Positions 43,471 through 52,321 of a stretch of DNA of 64,000 bases are shown piece by piece. The stretch is from Dehalococcoidia bacterium. Its GTDB lineage: Bacteria; Chloroflexota; Dehalococcoidia; GIF9; UBA5629. A program made the position numbers and the translations under genes. Location: positions 1-64,000 of the forward strand of contig JBAZEK010000002.1 in the NCBI GenBank assembly GCA_041653995.1. Reading direction: 5' to 3'. Under the pieces are notes generated by a model. That model was not told where the DNA came from. It searched no databases and saw only the letters and a program-made list of their open reading frames with translations. Within the stretch, counting starts at the first letter, position 1; each line of letters begins with the position of its first letter.

Positions 43471-44589
43471 TTACGGAGCAAACGTGATAAGCAGGCTAAC
43501 CTCCGGCCATTCGATATAATCTATGGAATTATTGCCGTTGCTCGCCCTGTAGAAAAGGGCTTCCAGTTGCAACCTGTCGGCACCCGCGGCAACCAGGCTT
43601 CTGACTTCATTGGTGACGTCTATCTCGTTGGGTGCTGATGTCAAAAGGGCGCCGGCCGAATAGAAATTCTCCCCTGTAATATTATAGCCGGGCAATCCTT
43701 CGCCATAGTTGACTTGCCACAGGCGCAAGCCACCCAACGCGTTGAAGGGGTCGCCAACTACCACTCCCGGTCCGAATTTCAGTTTGGCCTGCCTGACATT
43801 GGTCTTGTTAAGGCCGAAGATATCGAAGCTGAAAAATGCCCGGTAGGTCAGATTCGCCGCATCATCGCCCGCCCTGTACCTGGTCGTATCCTTGTCACCG
43901 GTGGAAGAGACGGTCCCGCTTTCCTGTCTGACTTGCTTGATGGTGATATCACTGGTCGACGGCGAGACATTGACTAAAATCGTCTGCTTGGATTCGGCGC
44001 CTTTTCCGTCGCTGATCGTACATGTGATGCTGATATCGCCGTTCTTGTTGGGCGATATCCAGGTTACCCTGTTTCCCGTGCCGGAGATCGAGCCGTCACC
44101 GGCGCTCCAGCTATAACGGACAATGTCCCCGTCGGGGTCGTTGGCCACGCATGTAATAACGGTGCTTCCGCCCGGCATAACGTTAACGGGGTTTGCGGAC
44201 AGGCTGGTGATTGCCGGCGCCCTGTTGCTCGACACCGTAATCGAGGTACTGGATTGAGCGTAACCTCCTTTGCCATCTTCGATAACCAGAGTTATCTCGT
44301 ATACACCGACCTGTGACGGCGCCTGCCAGATGTTGTTCTGCCCCGATCCCCCGAATCCGCCGCCGCTGGCCGACCATTTATAACTGAGAGTATCATTGGA
44401 GGGATTGATCACTGAGCTCTCTATTGCCACAGTTCCGCCTGGAAGGACCTCATTGTGAACGGGAGTCAAACTCTGGATAGCCAGCTGTTGACCCGCCGAG
44501 GGCGATGCCGCCTGTGAGCATGATAACATTCCTGTTGAGATCAACAATATACAGGATAATAGCAGCAACACATGACCGAAGTTCTTCAT
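43471..44589 (-). CDS. PKD/Ig-like lipoprotein, paralog of the preceding entry
   Basis: 372 residues. Signal peptide and lipobox ending GMLSC near residue 24. Two PKD/Ig-like repeats (YKWSASGGGFGGSGQNNIW; EDGKGGYAQSSTSITV; SDGKGAESKQTI) and the same C-terminal sandwich (GDDAANLTYRAFFSFDIF, VRQAKLKFGPG, IDVTNEV). A GGAGG ribosome site is about 12 bases before the ATG. Tandem duplication with 42282-43442 is evident, though the two are now well diverged. Confidence 0.85.
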   Translation of the reverse strand: MKNFGHVLLLLSCILLISTGMLSCSQAASPSAGQQLAIQSLTPVHNEVLPGGTVAIESSVINPSNDTLSYKWSASGGGFGGSGQNNIWQAPSQVGVYEITLVIEDGKGGYAQSSTSITVSSNRAPAITSLSANPVNVMPGGSTVITCVANDPDGDIVRYSWSAGDGSISGTGNRVTWISPNKNGDISITCTISDGKGAESKQTILVNVSPSTSDITIKQVRQESGTVSSTGDKDTTRYRAGDDAANLTYRAFFSFDIFGLNKTNVRQAKLKFGPGVVVGDPFNALGGLRLWQVNYGEGLPGYNITGENFYSAGALLTSAPNEIDVTNEVRSLVAAGADRLQLEALFYRASNGNNSIDYIEWPEVSLLITFAP

Positions 44590-44659
44590 TTCGCTCTCAA
44601 ACCTCCGCTCTTAGCAATACCAGAATTATAGCAACCGCTATGTCTAAAGCAAAGTTCCG

Positions 44660-45043
44660 TCAGCGGTTTGTGCCGCTGATATCGTAGCTGCACGCCTTCC
44701 ATGCGTCCGCCGCAGTCAACTGAACAGTGAAACTCCACACTTCCCCGGGATCCAGGAACTGCCTGTAGGCTGAAGAAACGCCGATTAAATGCTTGTCGGC
44801 ATCGAAGTAGCGGACGTTAATATTGCAGTCCGATAGAGGGGCACTGCTAATATTTTTCGCAGAGCCGGTGACAACCGCCATGCTTTTAATCGTATTGAGA
44901 TCACCCGTAAATTGTCTGACCGTGAGATCGTGACTGACGATCTGCAGCCCGTTGCTCCCGGAACAGCCGCCGGACATAACGGCCAGCAAGATAACCATCC
45001 AGATGAGCCTGCCAAAATTCCTTGTCAACACTTCCATTCTCAT
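44660..45043 (-). CDS. FxLYD-domain lipoprotein
   Basis: 127 residues taking ATG at 45043 (the frame continues to 45130; ribosome site is weak for all choices, so the start is uncertain by a few codons). Signal peptide ends at MSGGC. The single domain has the FxLYD pattern: GSAKNISSAPLSDCNINVRYFDADK, then FLDPGEVWSFTVQL. Such domains are common in lipoproteins of unknown role. Paralog of 45066-45431 by domain and by the ending CSYDI. Confidence 0.78.
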   Translation of the reverse strand: MRMEVLTRNFGRLIWMVILLAVMSGGCSGSNGLQIVSHDLTVRQFTGDLNTIKSMAVVTGSAKNISSAPLSDCNINVRYFDADKHLIGVSSAYRQFLDPGEVWSFTVQLTAADAWKACSYDISGTNR

Positions 45044-45065
45044 TACGCAACAGTTCGTACTCTCT

Positions 45066-45431
45066 TCAGTTACACACCGATATATCATATCGTGCCACCT
45101 TCCAGGCATCGCCGCCTGTGAGGACAGCACTGAAATTCCAAACCTGACCCGGCTCCAACCGCTCTATGCTATCCGAGAATACACCCAGGCTATTGCCCGC
45201 GTAATCGTAAAAGGTCACGCAAATTTTGCAGTTGTCCAGCGGCCACATAAACGTATTCTGTGCCTGTCCACCAACGGTGGCTGTGCTATGCGACACATCC
45301 GCCGTAAATTCAGCCACTACAATATCATGCTTTACTATTTTGACGGCGTTAACAGGGCTGCAGGCTGGCAAGCAGAGAAACAATATCAACAATGTTAAAA
45401 ACGCCCGCTTGTTTAAACGCATATTATCCAT
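45066..45431 (-). CDS. FxLYD-domain lipoprotein
   Basis: 121 residues from ATG at 45431, which overlaps the stop of the upstream gene by one base (TAATG). Lipobox CLPAC. The domain reads GGQAQNTFMWPLDNCKICVTFYDYAGNSL followed by LEPGQVWNFSAVL, the FxLYD pattern. Translationally coupled to the PKD lipoprotein upstream. Differs from 44660-45043 through most of its length. Confidence 0.78.
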   Translation of the reverse strand: MDNMRLNKRAFLTLLILFLCLPACSPVNAVKIVKHDIVVAEFTADVSHSTATVGGQAQNTFMWPLDNCKICVTFYDYAGNSLGVFSDSIERLEPGQVWNFSAVLTGGDAWKVARYDISVCN

Positions 45432-45817
45432 TACTTGCAGCACTTGGTAGGATCTCGCACAATTACGGTCACCTTCACCGTCTGGCTGGCCTTATTGCCC
45501 TGGCCGTCATCCACGGTAACCATTATATGAAAATCACCATAGGTCCTGGGCGCCTCGTAAGTGATAGACGGCCCGCTGCCTGTGATAGTGCCGTCAGTGC
45601 AAACCCATTTATAGTTCAACGGTAAACCCTGCGGGCTGACAGCCGAACACGTGATCTTAGTATTGCCCAGCGGATAAATATTCGTATGTTCAGCTGCCAG
45701 AGACGATATCAACGGCGTGTTGGGATTTGCGGCTGCTGCTGCGACACATGCTCCGCCAAATAAAAAGGCAAGCAAAGGGAAAAGTGCAAAATAAATTACT
45801 GCGTTATGTCTCTTCAA
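45431..45817 (-). CDS. Short PKD/Ig-like lipoprotein
   Basis: 128 residues from TTG at 45817 with GGAG eight bases upstream. Lipobox FGGAC near residue 24, then one PKD/Ig-like domain (PLNYKWVCTDGTITGSGPSITYEAPRTYG; VDDGQGNKASQTVKV). It is the one-domain relative of the two larger PKD lipoproteins. First gene of the five-gene minus-strand lipoprotein run. Confidence 0.8.
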   Translation of the reverse strand: MKRHNAVIYFALFPLLAFLFGGACVAAAAANPNTPLISSLAAEHTNIYPLGNTKITCSAVSPQGLPLNYKWVCTDGTITGSGPSITYEAPRTYGDFHIMVTVDDGQGNKASQTVKVTVIVRDPTKCCK

Positions 45818-45949
45818 GTGTTCTTCTCCGGTCGAATAGATGATGCAATCGTATATATGATAAATACGATAGCATGTTTTCGCAAATTGAGTTTGTTAAA
45901 TCCTGATCGCTTCATGTATGCTTTATACAAATATTCACCGAGGTATAGC

Positions 45950-47386
45950 ATGTCTGATTTTCAAAGCAAGATAGAGAAGCTTGTAAAAAGAACTACCGAA
46001 AATAACCTGTGGCGACAGCGGGAATGTATTAACCTTATACCCTCTGAATCATCACCCAGCCTTCTGGTAAAGCTCTGCGAGATATCCGATCCTGTCGGGC
46101 GGTACGCCGAGCACCGAACTATGAAAGGCAGGGAGATATATTTTTACCAGGCCACAGACTTTATCAGGGATGTTGAAGAGGAACTGCAAAAAGAGCTGCA
46201 GCAGTACTTCGGATGCACCAACATTGAGCTGCGTCCTATCAGCGGCAATATGGCCAACGAGGTGGTTTTCAAGGGAATAGTGAAATTTCTCAACCGGGAG
46301 AAGCCGGTCAGCCAGCCGCTGAGAAAAATGCGCGCTGTAATCAACAACGATTTGAACAAGGGTGGACACCTCAGCGCCCAGCCGATGGGCGCCCTGTTTA
46401 ACTTCGTAGCTGACAACACGGAGACGGGCAAGGAGAACGTATACCATTTCCCGGTTCTCCAAGATAATCCCTATAGGGCTGATACTGCTAAACTGGCCGA
46501 CCTGATTGAATCGATCAAACCGGAGCTGATCATCTTCGGTAAGAGCATGTTTATATACAGAGAGCCGGTTCAATTTGTATCCGAAATCGTCAGCCGCATG
46601 AATCCGCGTCCCATCCTGATGTTCGATATGGCCCATGTGCTGGGCCTTTACGGTGCATTCCAGGCCCCTTTCAGCGAAGGCGCCGACGTCGTAACTGGAA
46701 GCACCCATAAAACCTTTTTCGGCCCTCAGCGCGGCGTAGTCGCCGGCAACATGGCCGGCGGGACCGGCCTGGAGAAGCTCTGGATTGAGATCAAGAGCAG
46801 GGCCTTCCCCGGCTCGACCAGCAACCACCACCTCGGCACACTGCTCGGCCTGCTGATGGCGACCTACGAAATGAACCAATTCAAACAGGACTATCAGACA
46901 CAGGTGATCAAGAACGCCCGTGCTTTCGCCAAAGCACTCAATTCACATGGAATATCAGTTGAAGGCGATGCAAAAGAGGGATTCACAGAGACACACCAGG
47001 TGCTGATACGTGTCAGGAAATACGGTGTGGGAGAGGACATCGCCCGCAGACTCGAGGACAATAATATTATTACCAATTACCAGGCTCTGCCGGACGATGA
47101 CAGTTTTATAGAGTCAAGCGGCATAAGAATGGGCGTGCAGGAGATGACGCGCTTCGGCATGAAGGAAGCGGACTTTGAGCAGCTCGCTGAGTACCTGAGC
47201 GAATGTGTTCAATCGAATACGCCGGTGAAGGATAAAGTCAAGGAGCTCCGCCAACGTTTTCTGACAATGCAATATTGCCTGCCTGAGGCGCAGTCGCTCT
47301 CACTGGCGGCCAGGGTGCTTTCTTCCATTCTGCCCGCCGATGGGTACTTGAATAAGTTCGCCGACAATCTGAAATCATTAACCTGA
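45950..47386 (+). CDS. Serine hydroxymethyltransferase-family PLP enzyme, divergent
   Basis: 478 residues from ATG at 45950 (GAGG ahead); usual SHMT is about 415-430. The family core is present: ECINLIPSESSPS near the N-terminus, FDMAHVLGLYGA for the PLP-pocket Asp/His, and the Schiff-base Lys254 in GSTHKTFFGPQRG. The chain departs from standard GlyA in several loops and adds about 50 C-terminal residues (DKVKELRQRFLTMQYCLPE). It may act on another amino acid or aldehyde; true serine/glycine interconversion is possible but not assured. It stands alone, divergent from the lipoprotein run. Confidence 0.82.
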   Translation: MSDFQSKIEKLVKRTTENNLWRQRECINLIPSESSPSLLVKLCEISDPVGRYAEHRTMKGREIYFYQATDFIRDVEEELQKELQQYFGCTNIELRPISGNMANEVVFKGIVKFLNREKPVSQPLRKMRAVINNDLNKGGHLSAQPMGALFNFVADNTETGKENVYHFPVLQDNPYRADTAKLADLIESIKPELIIFGKSMFIYREPVQFVSEIVSRMNPRPILMFDMAHVLGLYGAFQAPFSEGADVVTGSTHKTFFGPQRGVVAGNMAGGTGLEKLWIEIKSRAFPGSTSNHHLGTLLGLLMATYEMNQFKQDYQTQVIKNARAFAKALNSHGISVEGDAKEGFTETHQVLIRVRKYGVGEDIARRLEDNNIITNYQALPDDDSFIESSGIRMGVQEMTRFGMKEADFEQLAEYLSECVQSNTPVKDKVKELRQRFLTMQYCLPEAQSLSLAARVLSSILPADGYLNKFADNLKSLT

Positions 47387-47490
47387 ATTCAGCAGATATT
47401 TTAATCCTTAATTCAAGTCAGACTTTGTCGACAGTTAATCTGATTTCATCCTCTCTGTGCTCAGGCTTATAATTGTATGCGGCGATCACG

Positions 47491-48486
47491 ATGAAACAAC
47501 TTTATGCCATTGAGACATTCGCGCTGACCAAGAGGTACGGTAAAATCCTGGCGCTGGACAGCCTCGACCTGAAAATCGAACCAGGGGAGGTGTTCGGCCT
47601 GCTGGGCCCAAACGGCGCGGGCAAAACCACGGCCATATCCATGCTGTGCACCGTTAACTCTCCCACATCGGGAACGGCGCTGGTCAACGGTTTCGATATC
47701 CGCAGACAGGCGGGAAAGGTGAGGCGCAGCATAGGCATAGTTTTTCAGGATCCCAGCATCGATGACCGGCTGACAGGCCGTGAGAATATGATGCTGCATG
47801 CTACGCTTTATGACATCGGCACGATGCTTGCCCGGAAAAGGATAAACGAGCTACTGGGCCTGGTGGGGCTTCAAGACCGCGCCGATTCGCCCATGAAGAC
47901 ATATTCTGGAGGCATGCGGCGCAGGCTTGAACTGGCACGGGGACTTCTGCACAGTCCCAGAGTACTTTTTCTCGATGAGCCCACGCTTGGACTGGATCCA
48001 CAGACACGCCAGCATCTCTGGTCACACATCGAGGAGCTTGCCAGACAATCAAATATAACGGTGATACTGACCACACATTATATGGAGGAAGCGGAACGCC
48101 TCTGCAGCAGGGTGGGTATCATCGATTCCGGCAGGATCAAGGTGGTGGATACTCCCGCTAACCTGATCGGTGCGCTGGAAGGCGATGTTGTGACAATCAT
48201 AACCGGCAGACCGGCTGATTTCCTGGAGCGCGTCAAAGAACTCAGTTTCACCCGTAATGCCGAGGTGGTCGACAGCACCGTGCGCCTTCACCTGTCCGAT
48301 GCCGAGAAAAAAGTGCCGGTAATCGTAGAACTGGCATCGGCCGCCGGCATCGAACTTAAATCCGTCTCTATACATAAGCCTACGTTGAATGACGTTTTCC
48401 TGTATTACACAGGCAAGGATATACGCTCCGAAGAAGCGGAAAATGAGTTGAGAAAAGCAATGAGAGTCATAAGCAGGCGAAGATGA
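47491..48486 (+). CDS. ABC transporter ATP-binding protein (DrrA type)
   Basis: 331 residues from ATG at 47491. Walker A GPNGAGKTT, signature YSGGMRRRLE, Walker B VLFLDEPTLGLD and a His switch in ILTTHYMEEAE are all present. The length, with about 100 residues after the core, fits the DrrA/daunorubicin-resistance subfamily of exporters. It overlaps the permease gene by four bases (ATGA). Confidence 0.94.
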   Translation: MKQLYAIETFALTKRYGKILALDSLDLKIEPGEVFGLLGPNGAGKTTAISMLCTVNSPTSGTALVNGFDIRRQAGKVRRSIGIVFQDPSIDDRLTGRENMMLHATLYDIGTMLARKRINELLGLVGLQDRADSPMKTYSGGMRRRLELARGLLHSPRVLFLDEPTLGLDPQTRQHLWSHIEELARQSNITVILTTHYMEEAERLCSRVGIIDSGRIKVVDTPANLIGALEGDVVTIITGRPADFLERVKELSFTRNAEVVDSTVRLHLSDAEKKVPVIVELASAAGIELKSVSIHKPTLNDVFLYYTGKDIRSEEAENELRKAMRVISRRR

Positions 48487-49235
48487 GCGAGCTGAGAAAA
48501 ATAGGCGCCCTGTGGTACCGCGAAGTGCTGCGATACTGGAGAGAGAAGTCGCGCATCGTATCTTCACTGATCCTGCCGGTGCTGTGGCTGCTGGTCTTCG
48601 GCAGCGGCATGCGGAATGTGGAGCTGCCGGGTGTGGACAACTACCAGGTATTCATATTTCCCGGCATACTGGGCATGACGCTACTCTTCACCTCTGTATG
48701 GTCGGGTGTCTCGATTATCTGGGACAGGGAATTCGGCTTCCTCAAGGAGATCATGGTAGCACCTGTTTCCCGCACCTCCATCGTCATAGGCAAAGCCCTA
48801 GGAAGCGGCACCAGCGCGCTGATACAGGGGTTCATCCTACTGCCCCTCTCGTTTCTGATAGGGATCAGGTTGACTCCTGAATCGATATTTCTGTTGATCC
48901 CCATCATGATACTGCTGGCGATCGGGCTGGTCTGCGTCGGGCTGTTGCTCGCGTCGCTCATGAACAGCATGGAGGGCTTCAACTTTATAATGAGCCTGGT
49001 CATCATGCCAATGTTCTTCACCAGCGGCGCGCTTTTCCCCATCTCTTCAGCACCCGGCTGGCTGCAGATATTCAGCTACTTTAACCCGCTGACATATGGA
49101 GTGGACCTGCTGCGCTGGGCAACGTCACCCGGCACGGCAACAGCTCTGCCGGTATATATAGAAGTTATTCTGCTGCTGGGATTCGCAGCGGCGATGATTG
49201 CGGCCTGCTCTTATACTTTCAATATAAAGAAGTGA
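48483..49235 (+). CDS. ABC transporter permease (ABC-2 / DrrB type)
   Basis: 250 residues with six membrane segments and the ABC-2 signature near the C-terminus (PLTYGVDLLRWA after SSAPGWLQIFSYFNP). The N-terminal helix ALWYREVLRYWREKSRIV is typical. Forms an exporter with the upstream ATPase. Cargo unknown; such pairs move lipids, glycolipids or antibiotics. Confidence 0.92.
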   Translation: MSELRKIGALWYREVLRYWREKSRIVSSLILPVLWLLVFGSGMRNVELPGVDNYQVFIFPGILGMTLLFTSVWSGVSIIWDREFGFLKEIMVAPVSRTSIVIGKALGSGTSALIQGFILLPLSFLIGIRLTPESIFLLIPIMILLAIGLVCVGLLLASLMNSMEGFNFIMSLVIMPMFFTSGALFPISSAPGWLQIFSYFNPLTYGVDLLRWATSPGTATALPVYIEVILLLGFAAAMIAACSYTFNIKK

Positions 49236-49240
49236 GGGCG

Positions 49241-49696
49241 CTACTGCACAGTCACATGCAGCTTGAAAGTTTGCACGTCTTTCTCCCCACCCTCCCAGGG
49301 CCTGCTGTAAGAGAACGAGGCCGTGCTGGCGCCTGCCGCTAATGCCTCAAACGTCCACACCTGGTTGCCCGGTGCACCGACCATGCCTGTATTCTCTGGG
49401 GCGACCGTTTTGTGAGACGTTTGCTTTAATACGGCTGAATCGCTGATCCGGGCTTGCTCATCCCATGAAAAGCCGGTAGTGGGATTGGAGCAAAGGGTTA
49501 CGGTGATAAAAGCTCCCGGAGCGGCCGTGACATCCTGTGTGATATGGGCCTTCTGAGTAAACTGCTGGCAGGTTACCGTTACCGAAACGGGCTCGGGCGC
49601 GGGCGGTGTAGGCGTCGTAGCAGCCGGGGCACAGGCGAGAAACGAGATAATCATAACAGAAACGGCTACCAATACGGTTATCCGACATTTGTTCAT
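49241..49696 (-). CDS. Chagasin-like (I42) protease-inhibitor lipoprotein
   Basis: 151 residues from ATG at 49696 (GGAGG nine bases upstream). Signal peptide with lipobox LAC near residue 22, then an Ala/Pro/Thr-rich linker. The mature part carries the hallmark loops of chagasin inhibitors, SNPTTGFSW, GAPGNQVWTFEA and SYSRPWEGGE. These inhibit papain-like cysteine proteases; here the protein would be displayed on the cell surface. It converges on the ABC permease with five bases between the stops. Confidence 0.88.
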   Translation of the reverse strand: MNKCRITVLVAVSVMIISFLACAPAATTPTPPAPEPVSVTVTCQQFTQKAHITQDVTAAPGAFITVTLCSNPTTGFSWDEQARISDSAVLKQTSHKTVAPENTGMVGAPGNQVWTFEALAAGASTASFSYSRPWEGGEKDVQTFKLHVTVQ

Positions 49697-49792
49697 GGTT
49701 GTTATCCTCCTCAAATATAACTTGCCTCTGGTAAATCATTGTAAACCGAAGTTGTATTGATTTCAAGCAAGGGGAAGGTCAATGTATGATAT

Positions 49793-49822
49793 CTTGACAA
49801 GGACATATGTCAAGCATACAAT
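49793..49822 (+). promoter_or_regulatory. Strong promoter with overlapping operator
   Basis: Perfect -35 TTGACA (49794-49799), 17-base spacer, -10 TACAAT (49817-49822). The inverted repeat CTTGACA-N8-TGTCAAG (49793-49814) covers the -35 and most of the spacer, so a dimeric regulator bound there would block polymerase. Drives the APC transporter gene 34 bases downstream. Confidence 0.65.
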
Positions 49823-49855
49823 TTGCCGATAGTTGTCCCTGATCATAACTGAAAA

Positions 49856-51391
49856 GTGAAAAATAACTGGCAGGTAAAACCGGGCGACAAATTCGGCCGC
49901 CCTCAACGACTGAAAATCAGACCGCTGCGGCGTGTCCTCCGCACTACACACCTCTTCAGCATCGCCTATGGCAACGTTGGCTCTTCCATCTATTACGCCC
50001 TCGGTATAGTCGTTCTGGCAGCCGCTGGCGCCACGCCGCTTGCACTGGGCCTGGCTGGAATAATTTTTGTATTCACTGCTATGTCCTATGCAGAGGGAAT
50101 AGCTATGTACCCCGAATCTGGCGGCTCCGCCAGCTTCGCAAGGCATGGATTCAACGATTTTGCAGGATTTCTGGCCGGTTGGGGACTGATGTTCGGGTAT
50201 ATTGTCACTATTTCTATCTCTGCAATCGCCATCCCCTCATACCTGGGTTTTTTCTGGGCCCCTCTTAAGACGTCGCCGGCCGTGATGACCGGCTTCGCCA
50301 TGATGGTAGTGGTGTTTCTTATGACGATCAACGTTATCGGTGTCAAAGAATCATCTATATTGAATATTATGCTTGCTATTATGGACCTGGCCGTGCAGGC
50401 GGTTTTAATCACCCTGGCCCTGATGTTTTTCTTTAATCCCCAGCTTATTATGGAGAGAATCCTGAACTACTGGCCCTCGACCCAGGATTTTCTATTTGGT
50501 ATAGCGATTGCCGCCATCGCCTTTACCGGTATAGAGACGATATCTCAGATGGCTGAGGAAACAAAACGTCCCGAGATACGCGGTCCAAGGGCGCTTGCGG
50601 TTACGACCATCGTGGTGCTGGTGGTTTACGCCGGCATCTCGGTGTCGGCCTTCAGCACCATGACCCCGACTGATCTGGCAACCAACTGGGCCACGGACCC
50701 CATTGCCGGGATAGCCAGTAAACTGTCCCATGGCATGAATCCCACCGATCTCGCGGCCCAGCTTTTCAACGTAGAAGCCCAACAAATCGTATTCACCTGG
50801 GCACTGAGCAGCCTCCAGTCTATACTTCCTGTGCTGGTGGCGGTGCTGGCGGCAACCATACTGCTCATAGCTACCAACGCGGGATTGCTGGGCATATCCA
50901 GGCTGGCGTTCTCGCTCAGCCGCTTCAAACTTGTGCCATCTATATTAGGCAAGGTACACCCCAGGTTCAAGACCCCCTATTTATCAATCATCCTTTTCTC
51001 GGTACTGGCAATTCTTCTGCAAGCGCCGGGTTTTTTTGTCCCTGACATGTATTCCCAGCTGGGTGCCCTTTACGCCTTCGGCTCGATGATGTCCTTTGCC
51101 ATTGCCCACGCATCTATCCTGGCTTTACGCATCAGGGAGCCCTACAGGGAGCGACCTTTCCGCCTGGGATTAAATATACCGGTCATGGGCCGTGATTTGC
51201 CGCTGACAGCGATACTGGGCCTTCTCGGAACCGTGGCCATCTGGGTCGTGGTTGTTGTGATGCAACCATACAGCCGATGGGTGGGCTTTTCCTGGATTGC
51301 CCTCGGGCTGGTGATATACTGGTATACCAGCAGACGCAGAAAGTCAGAGGCCAATGGCTCCAACGGAAAGAACACAACGACGTCAACCTGA
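49856..51391 (+). CDS. APC-superfamily permease
   Basis: 511 residues from GTG at 49856; no strong ribosome site, so the exact start is uncertain. About twelve membrane segments. The first helix carries FSIAYGNVGSSIYYALGI, the APC glycine motif that binds substrate, and FTGIETISQMAEETKRP is conserved in helix 6 and its loop. Substrate may be an amino acid, amine or, given the RCK genes downstream, potassium as in KimA-type APC carriers. It heads a four-gene cassette with UspA and two RCK proteins. Confidence 0.88.
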   Translation: MKNNWQVKPGDKFGRPQRLKIRPLRRVLRTTHLFSIAYGNVGSSIYYALGIVVLAAAGATPLALGLAGIIFVFTAMSYAEGIAMYPESGGSASFARHGFNDFAGFLAGWGLMFGYIVTISISAIAIPSYLGFFWAPLKTSPAVMTGFAMMVVVFLMTINVIGVKESSILNIMLAIMDLAVQAVLITLALMFFFNPQLIMERILNYWPSTQDFLFGIAIAAIAFTGIETISQMAEETKRPEIRGPRALAVTTIVVLVVYAGISVSAFSTMTPTDLATNWATDPIAGIASKLSHGMNPTDLAAQLFNVEAQQIVFTWALSSLQSILPVLVAVLAATILLIATNAGLLGISRLAFSLSRFKLVPSILGKVHPRFKTPYLSIILFSVLAILLQAPGFFVPDMYSQLGALYAFGSMMSFAIAHASILALRIREPYRERPFRLGLNIPVMGRDLPLTAILGLLGTVAIWVVVVVMQPYSRWVGFSWIALGLVIYWYTSRRRKSEANGSNGKNTTTST

Positions 51392-51477
51392 TGCTGATTG
51401 GATTAAGGGAAACAGCGACATTATAATGATAGCTGTCCAAATAACTAAATAAATTATCAGGAACTGAAGGTAATTCC

Positions 51478-51903
51478 ATGGAATTCGGCAGAATTTTAGT
51501 AGCCGCCAGAGGTAATGGCGTCGACCAGGTGGCAGTGGAGCTGGCCTGTAAAATCGGCAAGAAATCCAAGGCCAAGATATTTATTGTTTACGTTCTTGAG
51601 GTTAATCGGAGCTTGCCGATCGATGCTATAATTAAACCTGACGTTGAGGCTGCCGAGAAGGTGCTTCTCGAGGCCGAGGAATATGCGCAGGACAACGATT
51701 TCGATGTCGAGACGGAGATCATACAGGCGCGGGATGTCGGGCCGGCGATCATTGAGGTGGCCCGGCAGAATAATGTTGATTTGATAGTAATGGGTTTGAC
51801 ATATAAAAAAAGGTTTGGCTCCTTCACAATGGGGAATGCCGTACCGCACGTCCTCGAAGAGGCGCCCTGTCGGGTACTTATATGCCGGGAACGGAAGCCA
51901 TAA
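51478..51903 (+). CDS. Universal stress protein (UspA family)
   Basis: 141 residues. Begins ILVAARGNGVDQVAVELACKIG and has the nucleotide-binding C-terminal motif GLTYKKRFGSFTMGNAVPHVLEEAPCRVLI, matching the GxxG-x9-G-(S/T) ATP-binding pattern in modified form. UspA proteins bind ATP or cyclic nucleotides. Sits between the permease and the RCK proteins; 22 bases overlap the next gene, so likely a regulatory part of the transporter. Confidence 0.88.
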   Translation: MEFGRILVAARGNGVDQVAVELACKIGKKSKAKIFIVYVLEVNRSLPIDAIIKPDVEAAEKVLLEAEEYAQDNDFDVETEIIQARDVGPAIIEVARQNNVDLIVMGLTYKKRFGSFTMGNAVPHVLEEAPCRVLICRERKP

Positions 51904-52316
51904 AACAGAACAGAAAGACTATTGTCATAATGGGATGCGGCCGTGTGGGCGGCAAATTGGCGGCTATGTTTGACGCAGCCGGCCATAAGGTCACGGTGCT
52001 CGACCTGGACGCATACAGTTTCAGGCGGCTCCCGCCCACGTTCAGCGGCACAGCCCTTATCGGCAACGGCACCGATGAAGAGATGCTGCGCAAGGCAGGT
52101 ATCGAGGACGCCAGCGCCTTCATCGCCCTCACACAGGGCGATAACCGCAATGTTATGGCGGCGCAGATAGCCAAACACGTCTTTAAAGTGCCGCGTGTTA
52201 TCTGTCGCATTTATGACCCCCTGCGCAAAGACATCTATGAGCATCTCGGCCTGGAATCCATCAGCCCGACAGAGGTATTTGCAGACCTCCTGTTCAACAG
52301 GCTGGAGAAGATCTGA
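51882..52316 (+). CDS. RCK_N (TrkA-N) domain protein
   Basis: 144 residues forming one Rossmann domain with GCGRVGGKLA and the acidic end of strand 2 (VLDLDAY), which binds NAD(H) or ATP/ADP. It has the N-lobe only; no RCK_C domain. Ends with LLFNRLEKI and is followed six bases later by a full-length RCK protein, so the two may form a heteromeric gating ring. Confidence 0.85.
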   Translation: MPGTEAIKQNRKTIVIMGCGRVGGKLAAMFDAAGHKVTVLDLDAYSFRRLPPTFSGTALIGNGTDEEMLRKAGIEDASAFIALTQGDNRNVMAAQIAKHVFKVPRVICRIYDPLRKDIYEHLGLESISPTEVFADLLFNRLEKI

Positions 52317-52321
52317 ACGTT

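Noticed and set aside
46052..46879. 275-codon open frame antisense to the SHMT-family gene
   Set aside because: Overlaps the PLP-binding core of a clear enzyme; no independent support.
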